Program-made: the position numbers and the translations under genes
Source: Mycobacterium sp. E796
GTDB taxonomy: Bacteria; Actinomycetota; Actinomycetes; Mycobacteriales; Mycobacteriaceae
Length of the DNA stretch: 53,030 bases
Assembly (NCBI RefSeq): GCF_001672815.1
Contig: NZ_LZKK01000211.1
Coordinates: forward strand, 1-53,030
Reading direction: 5' to 3'
Notes under the pieces: generated by a model
Told to the model about the DNA's origin: nothing
The model's input: the letters and a program-made list of their open reading frames with translations, nothing else
Databases searched by the model: none
Shown: piece after piece, positions 42,873 to 52,084 of the stretch
How the letters are laid out: every line of letters starts with the position of its first letter
How positions within the stretch are numbered: the stretch's first letter is position 1

Positions 42873-44504
42873 TCATCTCCGGTGGGCACAGGTGATGAGG
42901 TCTGCGGCTTTGGCCCCGATGACGATGCTCGGGGCGTTGGTATGACCTCGAATGATGGTTGGCATCACGGAGGCGTCTGCGACACGCAGGCTCTGGACAC
43001 CGCGCACCTTTAAATCTGGCGTGACGACACTGTCTGGATCGGTGCCCATGCGGCAAGTGCCGACCGGGTGGTAGATGCTGTGGGATTCGGTGTCGAGGGC
43101 CTGTTCTAGGACTATTTCGGAGGTGTCGTTTGCGCCGAGCGGGCGTACCAGTTTGCCGAGCAGCCCTCGTAGTGAGGGTGCGTCAGTTATCTTCGAGCAG
43201 ATCCGCAGACCCTCCAATATCGCCTCACGATCCTTTCCGCCACTATCAGACAGATAACGCGGGTCAATGATCGGTTTTGAAGTCGGGTCGGATGAGCGCA
43301 AAGTTACCTGGCCTACGCTTTGTGGCTTCAGCAAAATCGTTCCGAGGGTGACCGAGTCGTGCAGATAAGGTTCGCCGAGCCCACCCAGCCCGGCATCGAA
43401 GAACGCCCCTGGTCCGAAGAACAGCTCTAGGTCGGGCAATGACAGGCGTGGGTCGCTGCGGACGAAGCCGTAGGCCTCGGCGGCCGGTGAGGTGAGCATG
43501 CCCCGGCGCCGCGTCAGATAATTAACGACCTGTATAGGTCTCGCCGCTCGCGCCAATGTCTTGGCCTGGACGTCGAAACCGAGCACTGCCATCAGGTGAT
43601 CCTGCAGGTTTTGTCCAACCTGGGGGGCGTGGTGGATCGTCTTGATCCCGAGCTGGCTCAGGTGCTTCTCGGGGCCGATGCCGGAAAGCATTAGCAGCTG
43701 TGGAGAATTCACTGCGCCGGCCGACACGACCACCTCGCAGGTGGCGCGGACGAATTGGGTTCGACCATCTTTTACGAACTCGACACCGACTGCCCGTCCA
43801 TCGGTGATCACCACTCGGGTTACGGTGGCATTGGTGACGAGCGTGAGGTTCTCGCGGCGCAGCGCTGGTCGAAGGTAGGCGTCGGCGGTGCTCCACCTGG
43901 AACCTCGATGCTGGGTAACGACGGTCTGGCTAAAGCCATTTGGCTGCGGCGAATTCGGCCGCTCTATTGAATAACCGCATTGCTCAGCCGCTGAAAGCCA
44001 GGCGGCAGTGAGGGGACTGGCACTGCGCTGTTCGCTGACGTGCATCGGACCGCCGACGCCTTCGTAGGACTCACGCGCCCCCGCGACATTCTCGATCATG
44101 GCGAAATACTTGACAACGTTGCTGAACGACCACTGATCGCCGGCATGCTGCGCCCATTCGTCGTAGTCAGCAGCAAAACCGCGTACCCACATCATTGCGT
44201 TGGTCGACGACGATCCACCCAGCGTCTTACCCCGTGGCCAGTGGATCCGACGACCGTGAAGCCCCGCCTGTGGTTCGGTCAGATAGTCCCAGTCAACTTC
44301 GCTGCGAAACAACTGCATCCAGGTAACCGGCATGTGGATGCGCCGGTCGGTGTCCTTGCCGCCGGCCTCGATCACGACCACCCGATTTCGAGCGTCGGCG
44401 CTGAGCCGCTCGGCGATCACTGAGCCAGCCGAACCTGACCCAACAATCACGTAGTCCGACAACAGAAAGTCCGCATTGCGTTGATCGGTTAAGTGTTGAC
44501 CCAT
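42873..44504 (-). CDS. GMC-family FAD oxidoreductase (choline-dehydrogenase-like)
   Basis: A protein of 543 residues from ATG 44504 with ribosome site GGAAGAG. The FAD dinucleotide motif is DYVIVGSGSAGSVIAERLS (17-35). GMC signature 1 lies in GKTLGGSSSTNAMMWVRG, signature 2 in GAVNSPQLLMLSGIGP, and the catalytic His region in SHSIYHPVGTCRMG and RGHTNAPSIVIG. Such enzymes oxidise alcohols to aldehydes or ketones. Among the island genes it could take the alcohol made by the hydrolase. Operator site C is about 95 bp upstream. Confidence 0.93.
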   Translation of the reverse strand: MGQHLTDQRNADFLLSDYVIVGSGSAGSVIAERLSADARNRVVVIEAGGKDTDRRIHMPVTWMQLFRSEVDWDYLTEPQAGLHGRRIHWPRGKTLGGSSSTNAMMWVRGFAADYDEWAQHAGDQWSFSNVVKYFAMIENVAGARESYEGVGGPMHVSEQRSASPLTAAWLSAAEQCGYSIERPNSPQPNGFSQTVVTQHRGSRWSTADAYLRPALRRENLTLVTNATVTRVVITDGRAVGVEFVKDGRTQFVRATCEVVVSAGAVNSPQLLMLSGIGPEKHLSQLGIKTIHHAPQVGQNLQDHLMAVLGFDVQAKTLARAARPIQVVNYLTRRRGMLTSPAAEAYGFVRSDPRLSLPDLELFFGPGAFFDAGLGGLGEPYLHDSVTLGTILLKPQSVGQVTLRSSDPTSKPIIDPRYLSDSGGKDREAILEGLRICSKITDAPSLRGLLGKLVRPLGANDTSEIVLEQALDTESHSIYHPVGTCRMGTDPDSVVTPDLKVRGVQSLRVADASVMPTIIRGHTNAPSIVIGAKAADLITCAHRR

Positions 44505-45109
44505 TCTCTTCCTTGATTGTCTCGGCAGCCTGGCTGCACCGGGTTTGGCCGTGCCTTGGGGTTTCCACTTCGGCAGCCTCTGCAGTCACCATACACTATC
44601 TGATGGCAAGCACCATCTCATGATGTGCAGCCGAGCGCGATCAGATGACGCTCTCAAGCCACGATGGGCAACAGCGTGACCCGAAAATCGCTGGTGTAGC
44701 CGGTTTCTAGACTCCTCAGGGGCATGAGGCGGCTCGCGCCCCCCTCGTCGCAGGACATCACGAATCTTGCGGCCCCACCGATCGCTTTCCGTCGAAGTCT
44801 TGGTGAAACAACTCGGGACTATCTGACGGCGGCGTGCCTTCGGATAAATATGAAGGTGACTGTCTTCACATTGGGGCGCCGGGCGTCCCCTGGTAGCCAA
44901 AGGCACTCAGCGCTGGCCGCGTGGTTCGTTTCTGAAAAACGTGGTCGATTTTCGGAAGATCAGAGGGTCCTCGTGTGATCTAGTGTGCATCACGTTCAAA
45001 CCAGCGCTCGCTCAGCCGGGTGTCTCCGTACCGGACGACGTTGGCCGGTCTGATGGCGACAGCACCACGATGGAGGAGTGGGGGGATGCTCACGCCAAGA
45101 AGTCGCAGT
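44505..45109. other. Intergenic region with operator site C
   Basis: 605 bp between the GMC start and the SnoaL-like remnant. Apart from the dyad at 44596-44623 there are only short frames without features. Base composition is visibly lower in GC than the backbone. Confidence 0.45.
44596..44623. promoter_or_regulatory. Shared operator, site C (GMC promoter)
   Basis: CTATCTGATGGC-AAGC-ACCATCTCATGA. The core GATGGC-AAGC-ACCATC (44602-44617) has the same halves and spacer as sites A and B, and the CTATC left flank is shared with site B. Confidence 0.6.
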
Positions 45110-45262
45110 AATAAGCGTCGGGTGGAATTGGGGCTGTTTACGTTGCGCGACAACAAGATCCTCGACGTGAAGGAATTCTTCGACATCATGGCCGTCCGAA
45201 AGGCCTTCGGTGCCCCGGCGAGTAACGCGAATCAATCACCAATCCAACGAGAATTCGGCTAA
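45110..45262 (+). pseudogene. Remnant of a SnoaL / limonene-epoxide-hydrolase-like C-terminus
   Basis: The rightward frame codes KRRVELGLFTLRDNKILDVKE and FFDIM, closely resembling the last beta strands of NTF2-fold SnoaL/LEH proteins (usual form VELPVxGVFxLRDGKI-DYFD). Upstream sequence in the same frame (45000-45109) is not recognisable as this fold, so the gene is probably decayed. It ends 40 bp before the aldo/keto reductase. Confidence 0.45.
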
Positions 45263-45302
45263 CGGTCGTCATCAGTTATCCCGTCCTCAAGAGGAGCTCA
45301 GC

Positions 45303-46364
45303 ATGAAATACAAGACTTTGGGCAACACCGGGCTGTTAGTGTCGCAGTTGGGATTGGGAACGATGACGTTCGGTGGACAGGCCGGCATCTACGGACATAT
45401 CGGCAACGTAGACCAGGCGGGTGCGGACGAACTCGTGAGGGCGTGCATCGAGGCGGGTATCAATTTCTTCGATACCGCCGATGTCTATTCGGCGGGGCAG
45501 AGCGAGATAACGCTCGGGCAGTCATTCAAGAATCTCAATCTTGCCCGCACCGATTATGTCTTGGCGACCAAGGTCTACAGCCGAATGGGCGATGGGCCAA
45601 ACGATGTCGGCGCATCGCGGGGCCACATCATGGATGGCGTGGAGGCGAGCCTTAAGCGACTTCAAACTGACCACATCGACCTGTACCAGATCCACGCGAC
45701 TGACAGGGTAACGCCCATCGAGGAGACGCTGCGAGCACTAGATGATTTGGTACGGCAGGGCAAGGTGCGCTATGTCGGTGTATCCAATTGGGAGGCGTGG
45801 CGCATCGCCACCGCGCTCGGCATTTCCGCACGCCTCAACCTCGCGAGTTTTGACAGCCTGCAGGCGTACTACTCGATCGCCGGCCGCGACTTGGAGCGCG
45901 AGCTGGGACCGCTGTTGGAGGCAGAAAAGATGGGCCTGCTCGTTTGGAGTCCCCTTGCCGGTGGCCTGCTCTCGGGCAAATTCAGCCGCGACAACCAATC
46001 CCCTGAAGGCTCGCGCCGGTCGTCGTTCGACTTCCCGATCGTCGATAAGGAACGCACCTGGGACGTCATCGACGCGATCCGCCCGATCGCCGAGGCCCAC
46101 GATTGCAGCCCGGCACGGATTGCGCTTGCCTGGCTGCTGTCGAAGCCAGTCGTCACCTCGGTGATCGTCGGCGCAAAGCGCCTCAGCCAGCTGAAAGACA
46201 ACATCGCGGCCATCGACGTCACACTCAGCGACGAGGAAATCTGCCGGCTTGATGCTGTGAGCGAATTGCCACCGGAATATCCCGGGTGGATGCTTGCGAC
46301 GCAAGGCGTCGACCGGACGGGGACCGCCGACCTCTGGAGTGACATGACGTCGCCCGTCTCGTAA
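45303..46364 (+). CDS. Aldo/keto reductase (island, YajO/Tas-like)
   Basis: A protein of 353 residues from ATG 45303 with ribosome site AAGAGGAG. AKR marks are LGLGTMTFGGQ, INFFDTADVYSAGQSE (catalytic Asp57 and Tyr62), LATKVYS (Lys) and DLYQIHATD (His), VGVSNWEAW, and the NADPH loop SVIVGAKRLSQLKDN. It reduces aldehydes or ketones with NADPH and would act as an exit or detoxifying step beside the GMC oxidoreductase. It is convergent with the AraC-type gene. Confidence 0.92.
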   Translation: MKYKTLGNTGLLVSQLGLGTMTFGGQAGIYGHIGNVDQAGADELVRACIEAGINFFDTADVYSAGQSEITLGQSFKNLNLARTDYVLATKVYSRMGDGPNDVGASRGHIMDGVEASLKRLQTDHIDLYQIHATDRVTPIEETLRALDDLVRQGKVRYVGVSNWEAWRIATALGISARLNLASFDSLQAYYSIAGRDLERELGPLLEAEKMGLLVWSPLAGGLLSGKFSRDNQSPEGSRRSSFDFPIVDKERTWDVIDAIRPIAEAHDCSPARIALAWLLSKPVVTSVIVGAKRLSQLKDNIAAIDVTLSDEEICRLDAVSELPPEYPGWMLATQGVDRTGTADLWSDMTSPVS

Positions 46365-46524
46365 CTCGTGCAACCCGCCGCGGCATAGCGAGCTGGCGCG
46401 TCCCAGTGGTCATAACTGATCCGATTCTTCGGCTCCGAGGTGCATTGGGCTTATCGACTCGAACCCAGGAGCATTATCTGGGTTCGAGGACCTACCCGAG
46501 GGCACAGAAGCTGCGAGATGCGCA

Positions 46525-47469
46525 TCAACGTAAGGTGACCCCGACCCCACGCGACCTGCGCCACCGGCCCGGCGAGATTCCCAGCTGCGATGTGAATGCT
46601 CTAGTCAGATGGCTTTGGCTCGAGAATCCGCACATTAGTGCGATAGTAGCGATCGGCTCATCCGTAGTCGCGAGCAATGATATTGCTCTTTGAATTCTGC
46701 GTTTGACCAGCCATTGATGTGGTGACATCCCCGTCGATCGGCGAAATAAGCGGACAAAATGTGTGACAGACAAATTACATTCTGCTGCAATCTGCGCCAA
46801 CGTCACCCCAAGGTCGTCATCCATTAATTCCTTGGCTCGCCGTTCTTGGCGCGGCGAAAGCCCTCGGCCGACGTTGCGCTGATCCGCAGCACTGGAGATA
46901 TGCCGCTGTAATATCCGCATAGCGAGAGCAACCGAGAGCGTTTCGATCAAGAAAGCGCCCGAGGATGTCGGTGCCGATAATTCCTGAGCGATGCCCGCAC
47001 CGATACCGCTGATTAGAACATCATGGAATCCGGTGGCATAGCGGAGGTCGGCGGGAGAGAAACGGCCGATCCGCTCACCCAAGACATCAGCAGAAAACAA
47101 GCTGCTCGGCAAATACATGTGCAGCTGACGCGTCATGGGGGCCGACAAGTGAACAAAGTCCTCCACCACACCGCCCGGGCACATCCATATCATTCCTCGC
47201 TCACTTCGGGTCGCTTCGGAGGTTCGACCTGAACGGCGGGTAACAATCGACTCGGTATGCCCATGGAGATCAATTGCCACTTCTGTATCGGTCTGGACCG
47301 CCCTGCGTGCTACCTCGCCAGAATCGTGATGTCGTATCTCCACCCGCATGTCGTGCCAGCCGAGAGAAGCCGAAGATTCGATCAGTCCGCTGGAGGCGTA
47401 TTTGTCGCGCCTACTGTCAAATTTCACAGATGCCTCCAGGTAGCGACCGCACGCGAATCCTTCCGACAC
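46525..47469 (-). CDS. AraC-family regulator (island)
   Basis: A protein of 314 residues from GTG 47469. The N-terminal part resembles a cupin-like sensor. The C-terminal 100 residues hold the two HTHs (VTLAQIAAECNLSVTHFVRLF with MSPHQWL, and EPIATIALMCGFSSQSHLTRA with the closing LGISPGRWR). The extra tail RRSRGVGVTLR is short. It is convergent with the aldo/keto reductase; the target genes are unknown. Confidence 0.9.
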   Translation of the reverse strand: MSEGFACGRYLEASVKFDSRRDKYASSGLIESSASLGWHDMRVEIRHHDSGEVARRAVQTDTEVAIDLHGHTESIVTRRSGRTSEATRSERGMIWMCPGGVVEDFVHLSAPMTRQLHMYLPSSLFSADVLGERIGRFSPADLRYATGFHDVLISGIGAGIAQELSAPTSSGAFLIETLSVALAMRILQRHISSAADQRNVGRGLSPRQERRAKELMDDDLGVTLAQIAAECNLSVTHFVRLFRRSTGMSPHQWLVKRRIQRAISLLATTDEPIATIALMCGFSSQSHLTRAFTSQLGISPGRWRRSRGVGVTLR

Positions 47470-48002
47470 TGTGCTTTACGCTAGATAGCTATTGTAGGTC
47501 GGGTGAGCCGCGCTAGGTAGCCGCCGTACTCGCCGATTTCGCCGGCGCTCGTAGGGTTCGCCAGCATGGTGACGATCTCCGCTGGGGCCGAGCAGGTGTC
47601 GAAGTAATCTGCCCCACCGCGCCAATCGGCCGCAGTCACGAAGCTCGCCGGCTCAAAGGATCCGGTCGCGGCCCTGGGGTCGACGTGTCGGCGGCACTGC
47701 GTTCTCATGACGATCTGCGAACACGGAGCGCACCTGCGACTCGCGTCTGATTTATTACCTTCCTCGTTCGCCAATGCGGATCGATTGGTAGGCAATCGAG
47801 TCGGGCCTAGCCGCCGCCGGGCAGCAACCAGCTAAAGCCTTCCAGGCGGCGTACCGCGTCATCATGACGACCCCAAGCGAGTTGGGTGGGATCGCGGTCG
47901 CTCAAGGCTAGGCGCCGGAGGATTCGGTAGGCGGCTGACGAGCCTTGACGGAAAATATGGCGCTATACAGCCGCAGATGCGTTGCTGCGGAGGAGCGTTA
48001 CG
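47470..48002. other. Intergenic region with gene remnants
   Basis: 533 bp without an intact gene. Leftward frames hold two gene-like fragments: one ending at 47481 (ADYFDTCSAPAEIVTMLANP then GEYGGYLARL) and one ending at 47807 (SSAAYRILRRLALSDRDP then EGFSWLLPGGG). They look like ends of decayed genes that I cannot name. Confidence 0.4.
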
Positions 48003-48818
48003 TCAGCGCCTCGTGTCGCGCCAGTCGACCATCTTCTCCACCGTGGTGAGATCGTACTTGCCCTGCAACGCGCGGACCTCCGTATGAAACAACGTGGCTC
48101 CACCAGCAAGGTAGGTGTCCGCCGAGCGCCGATCGGTCCATAGCGTCGAGCGCTCGATATCGCTGTCGGCGCGTCCGAGTCCGGCGGCCAGTTCGCCGAC
48201 GCGGGCACTGGCCTCGAGGTAAGAGTCGATGGGCAGAAAGGTATGCCAGATGTCGGCATGACGTGCCACGGCGGGCAAGGTGCGCTTCGGACCGGAACCG
48301 CCGATCAGGATTGGGATCTTGCGCAGCGGTGCCGGCTGCAACAACTCGAAGCGGCGCTCGATCCGCAGCAGCCCCTCATCAAAGAGGTCGGCGCGCGATT
48401 TGACCGTTCCGTAGTCAAAACCATAAGTGGCGTAATCCTTCTCATACCAACCAGCGCCCACGCCAAGGATGACCCGACCGCCGCTGATGTGGTCGACGGT
48501 GCGGGCCATGTCCGCGAGCAGATCCGGGTTGCGGTACCCGATGCCCGCCACCAGCAGACCAAGTTCGACGCGTGTGGTGATTTCGCCCCAGGACGCCAGC
48601 GCGGTCCAGCCCTCGAAGTTATTCACGTCCGGTTGCACCTCAGCCAGCACAGGCTTCGCGTCAACAATGGACTCGATGAACGGCGCATGGAAGTGGTCAT
48701 AGCCGAAGATGACGTCCACCCCGATCTCCTCGGCATTCAGGACAGCCTGGCGCCAGGTGGCGTAGTCAGGGGTGTCGGCGGGCTGAATCTGAACGGCAAC
48801 GCGCACAGGAAATGTCAT
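48003..48818 (-). CDS. LLM-class F420-dependent oxidoreductase
   Basis: ATG 48818 gives 271 residues (MTFPVRVAVQIQPADTPDY); an ATG-type start at 48839 is less likely. Luciferase-like marks are the strand VRVAVQIQP, GVDVIFGYDHFHAPF, the VELGLLVAGIGYRNP block, GGRVILGVGAGWYEKDY and ILIGGSGPKRTLPAVA. The pattern is that of F420-using mycobacterial enzymes rather than FMN luciferases. Substrate unknown; it could donate hydride in the island pathway. Confidence 0.9.
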   Translation of the reverse strand: MTFPVRVAVQIQPADTPDYATWRQAVLNAEEIGVDVIFGYDHFHAPFIESIVDAKPVLAEVQPDVNNFEGWTALASWGEITTRVELGLLVAGIGYRNPDLLADMARTVDHISGGRVILGVGAGWYEKDYATYGFDYGTVKSRADLFDEGLLRIERRFELLQPAPLRKIPILIGGSGPKRTLPAVARHADIWHTFLPIDSYLEASARVGELAAGLGRADSDIERSTLWTDRRSADTYLAGGATLFHTEVRALQGKYDLTTVEKMVDWRDTRR

Positions 48819-49869
48819 CCATCCGGCAACAAGGCTCACCGCGATCTATTCCCGTTCGCCGATAGGGCCACCTCGACCCGTTGACACAAAGCGGTGCTAT
48901 CGGGTCCGAAAGCGCTGGGGGACTGCATCATTAGACTAACCCGGCCGTCGCCCATGTGGATGCGCCATCACAAAATCGATTGAAATTGGGAACCTCACAG
49001 CCCGCCGACGGCCTGGCATCGCCAATGCGATTTCAGATCCACGACCTTCCAAGCTCAAGGGTGGCTAAGGGGCGCGGAAAGGAATTATGAGTCTCGAGTG
49101 AACTGTGTGGCCGGGGTGACTGCGTCCAGGGGCGTCAGCACACGGTTCTAATGTGAAAAAGTCGAGTCATTTGTGGAAAGACGGGGATGGTTTCGGCGTG
49201 GTCGAGTTTTAGGGAAGGTCCGCAGGAAGTTTTCATGGCTTGACTGTTCAAAAGTACGTCGACGCGAGGATCGTGGCTTCAACCTGCCGCTGACATGTAT
49301 TGGCGGCCAGTCTGAACCGGTCGAGTCAGCGGTTGGGTTCGCCCGGTTACTTGCGATAGCCGGGATCGTCACTCACGGGGGCGTTGATGCAGGCATGTAG
49401 CCAGCCGAGGAAGTCCACCCAAGGTGGCGACAGTCAAAGGCGAACATGTCGCGCAAGTGTGGTGGTTGTGGGCGCTGACCAGGAATCGGAAACCGCGTCC
49501 ACACAGGGCAACGAAGGACGGCGACAAGCAGGCTCAATCATTGGCGGCCCTGCTCTCACAAGGCATCGGTGCACGCTGCACTGCGATAGCTACGGTGAAC
49601 GGAGCGAAAGATCATCACCGCATGGATACGCAGCTCAAGCTGGTGCCGCTTTGCAACCGTGGACAACGGCGCCGAATGGCAGACCACTTCATTCTCCATC
49701 GCATCCCGTGAAAGTGTGCTCGAACTTCGCGGTGGGTTGGCGACACGGCTACCGGTGTCGGCAACGGTCGGGATCGGTTGATCATCTTCGGTATTGGGCA
49801 GGGTAAAGCGACGGACGGCAGAGCAATGCTCGAGATGCGCCCGCATCCCGGTGGAGGCAGGAGAGATAC
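48819..49869. other. Long non-coding or decayed island stretch
   Basis: 1,051 bp with no intact gene. Open frames of 75-140 codons overlap on both strands but lack domain features and consistent codon bias. No transposase or integrase remnant is recognised. A ribosome site (CAGGAGAG) for the SDR gene ends it. Composition is low in GC for this genome. Confidence 0.45.
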
Positions 49870-50598
49870 GTGAGTCAAAGGGTTGCAATCGTGACTGGAG
49901 CTTCCGGCGGCATCGGCCGCGCAGTCGCCCTGCGGCTAGCTCGTGAGGGAATGGCGGTGGCAGTGCACTATGCCGGCAGCCAGGACCGGGGCAACGAGAC
50001 AGCAGAAGCGGTTGCGGGCCTTGGAGCTCATGTGGTGACAATCTCGGGCGACGTGGCCGACGAAGTCGATGTGGACACCATGTTTGGTCAGGTTGAGGCT
50101 GAACTCGGTGGTGTCGATGTGGTGGTGAATGCCGCCGGAATCATGTTGTTGTCACCGCTTACCGAGCTGACGCTCGACGACTTCGACCGCATGCACCGCA
50201 CCAACGTTCGTGGCACCTTTGTCGTCAACCAGCGGGCAGCCCGCAGAGTGCGGTCCGGCGGAGCGATCGTCAACTTCTCGTCTTCTGTCACCAAGATTGC
50301 TTTGACTGGTTATACCGCCTATGCGGCCACCAAGGGTGCTGTCGACGCGATGACGCTGATACTGGCCAAGGAGATGCGTGGCCGTGACGTAACCGTGAAT
50401 GCGGTCGCGCCGGGACCCACTGCCACTCCGCTGTTTCTCGATGGCAAGCCGCCCGAGGTTATCGACCGCCTCAAGTCAATGACACCGTTGGAGCGCCTCG
50501 GCGACCCCATCGACATCGCCGAAGTCGTTGCCTTCCTGGCAGGTCCGGCGCGCTGGATTAATGGCCAGGTCGTGTACGTCAATGGGGGAGTCGTCTAG
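49870..50598 (+). CDS. Short-chain dehydrogenase/reductase, classical type (island)
   Basis: A protein of 242 residues from GTG 49870 with ribosome site GGAGAG. It carries TGASGGIG, NAAGIM, a Ser run (NFSSSVTKIA), YAATK and the FabG-like ending RWINGQVVYVNGG. It oxidises or reduces a hydroxyl/keto group with NAD(P). Its stop shares one base with the start of the next SDR gene (TAGTG), so the two are coupled. Confidence 0.92.
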   Translation: MSQRVAIVTGASGGIGRAVALRLAREGMAVAVHYAGSQDRGNETAEAVAGLGAHVVTISGDVADEVDVDTMFGQVEAELGGVDVVVNAAGIMLLSPLTELTLDDFDRMHRTNVRGTFVVNQRAARRVRSGGAIVNFSSSVTKIALTGYTAYAATKGAVDAMTLILAKEMRGRDVTVNAVAPGPTATPLFLDGKPPEVIDRLKSMTPLERLGDPIDIAEVVAFLAGPARWINGQVVYVNGGVV

Positions 50599-51527
50599 TG
50601 GCGAATAATAAGGTCATCCTGATCAGCGGAGCTTCCAGCGGTTTTGGCGCCATGACGGCGCGGGCCCTCGCCGACGCCGAACACCGCGTCTACGCCGGCA
50701 TGCGCCAGATCGACCAACGCAACAAAGCTTCCGCCCAGGCCGCGCGCGCCTACAGCGATGAACACGGTGTGGTGCTTCGCCCAGTTGAAATGGACGTGTC
50801 CAGTCAAGGATCGGTCGATCGCGCCATCGCCACGATTCTGGATGCCGAAGACAACATCGACGTGGTTGTCCACAACGCCGGTCACATGGTGCTGGGCCCC
50901 TCGGAAGCATTTACACCTGAGCAGCTCGGCGACGTCTACGACGCCAATGTGCTGTCCACGCAACGGGTTAATCGTGCTGTGCTGCCACTGATGCGTGCTC
51001 GACGGGACGGCTTGGTGATCTGGGTTGGCTCGACAAGTTCGCGCGGCGGCACACCGCCTTACCTGGGGCCCTACTTCGCTGCAAAAGCGGCCGAGGACGC
51101 GCTGGCGGTCAGCTATGCAGCAGAACTGAACAGGTTCGGCATTGAGACTACGATCGTCGTGCCCGGCTCATTCACCAGCGGCACTAACCATTTCGCCAAT
51201 GCCGGCCACCCAGACGACGCCCACGTCGCCGCCGCCTACGAAGAGCGCTACGGCGGGCTGATGGACGCGGTGGGCCAAAAGCTGGCGGAGTTGGCGCCCG
51301 CGGACGCTGATCCAGTCGAGGTTGCGCGCCAGATAGTCCGCGTCGTCGCGGCTCCAAAAGGCAAGCGGCCGTTCCGCATCTACATCGATCCCGCAGATGA
51401 CGGCGCCGAAGACGTCTTTCGCGTCGGCGAACGCGTCCGCCAGTGGTTCTATCAGCGCATCGGGCTTGCCGACCTACTGACCGTTACCACTCCGTCCAGA
51501 CCGCCATCGACTACGACGCCAGGCTAA
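50598..51527 (+). CDS. Short-chain dehydrogenase/reductase, 309 aa (island)
   Basis: From GTG 50598 the protein carries SGASSGFG, HNAGHMVLG, the Ser in WVGSTSSRGG and YFAAKAA, with a long C-terminal substrate region as in retinol- or oxidoreductase-type SDRs. The last residues (TTPSRPPSTTTPG) look unlike the family and lie next to the right repeat, so the true C-terminus may have been replaced at the junction. It is coupled to the preceding SDR gene. Confidence 0.9.
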   Translation: MANNKVILISGASSGFGAMTARALADAEHRVYAGMRQIDQRNKASAQAARAYSDEHGVVLRPVEMDVSSQGSVDRAIATILDAEDNIDVVVHNAGHMVLGPSEAFTPEQLGDVYDANVLSTQRVNRAVLPLMRARRDGLVIWVGSTSSRGGTPPYLGPYFAAKAAEDALAVSYAAELNRFGIETTIVVPGSFTSGTNHFANAGHPDDAHVAAAYEERYGGLMDAVGQKLAELAPADADPVEVARQIVRVVAAPKGKRPFRIYIDPADDGAEDVFRVGERVRQWFYQRIGLADLLTVTTPSRPPSTTTPG

Positions 51528-51731
51528 ACCTCGACGCAGCCCAGCCAGACCCGGGACAGCATCGTCGGCGCCGTGGACACGATGTTGCGGGCGGGCGCTA
51601 ACGTTGGCCTGCGCGAAGACGTGCATGCCGACGACGTGGTGTCGAGCCTGATCGGCATCTTCTTGGTCACTGGTTCGCCGGAACAGACGGGCCGCATGCT
51701 GGACCTGTTGGCGGCCGGCGTGTCTCGCTGA
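51528..51731 (+). pseudogene. 3' fragment of a second tetR gene (right island junction)
   Basis: Directly after the SDR stop, in the same frame, the sequence codes QPSQTRDSIVGAVDTMLRAG on to LLAAGVSR and a TGA. It matches the last 64 residues of the intact TetR at 36792-37340 at about 70-75% of residues with one codon missing. It has no start and no DNA-binding part. Confidence 0.85.
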
Positions 51732-52084
51732 CCGGGATCGATCTTTGCGCCAGGACGCCGACTACCGCGCCCTGCGGATGCTCCACACTCCCCGAATGAG
51801 CAACGCGCACAGCCCGATTAGGAGTAATCCGAATAGGGCCACCAAGAAGATCGCGGTGCGTACCGAGTGGGCCGTATACGCGGTGCCGTCTTTCACGTGC
51901 ACGGCGAGTGATGATCCGGCGGCGAGGTTTCTGTCGAACCCGTTGTCGATCAGGCCGGATTGGGTTTGTCCATTGACGGTCCAAGTACCCGTGCAGCTAA
52001 TCAAGTGGAACTTTGCGCTGGATTTGTCGCAGCCAACGATGATGGCTGTGGTGGGCGTGCCAACGCCGTACTGGTAGGCCGGGT
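51540..52084. repeat. Right direct repeat flanking the island
   Basis: Partner of 37146-37693. The part 51738-52084 is nearly identical to the left copy, while 51540-51737 is diverged. The reading frame it contains belongs to the intact membrane protein gene. Confidence 0.9.

Noticed and set aside
47481..47795. Leftward frame of 104 codons after the AraC gene
   Set aside because: Only its last 40 residues look protein-like and there is no start context; treated as a remnant.
48950..48975. GATGCGCCATC near the LLM gene as a fourth shared operator
   Set aside because: The halves are too close (spacer missing) and the left half does not match GATGGC, so it does not fit the three-site pattern.
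49384..49806. Open frame of 140 codons rightward
   Set aside because: Overlaps other frames of similar length, no domain or membrane pattern, no good ribosome site; likely decayed DNA.
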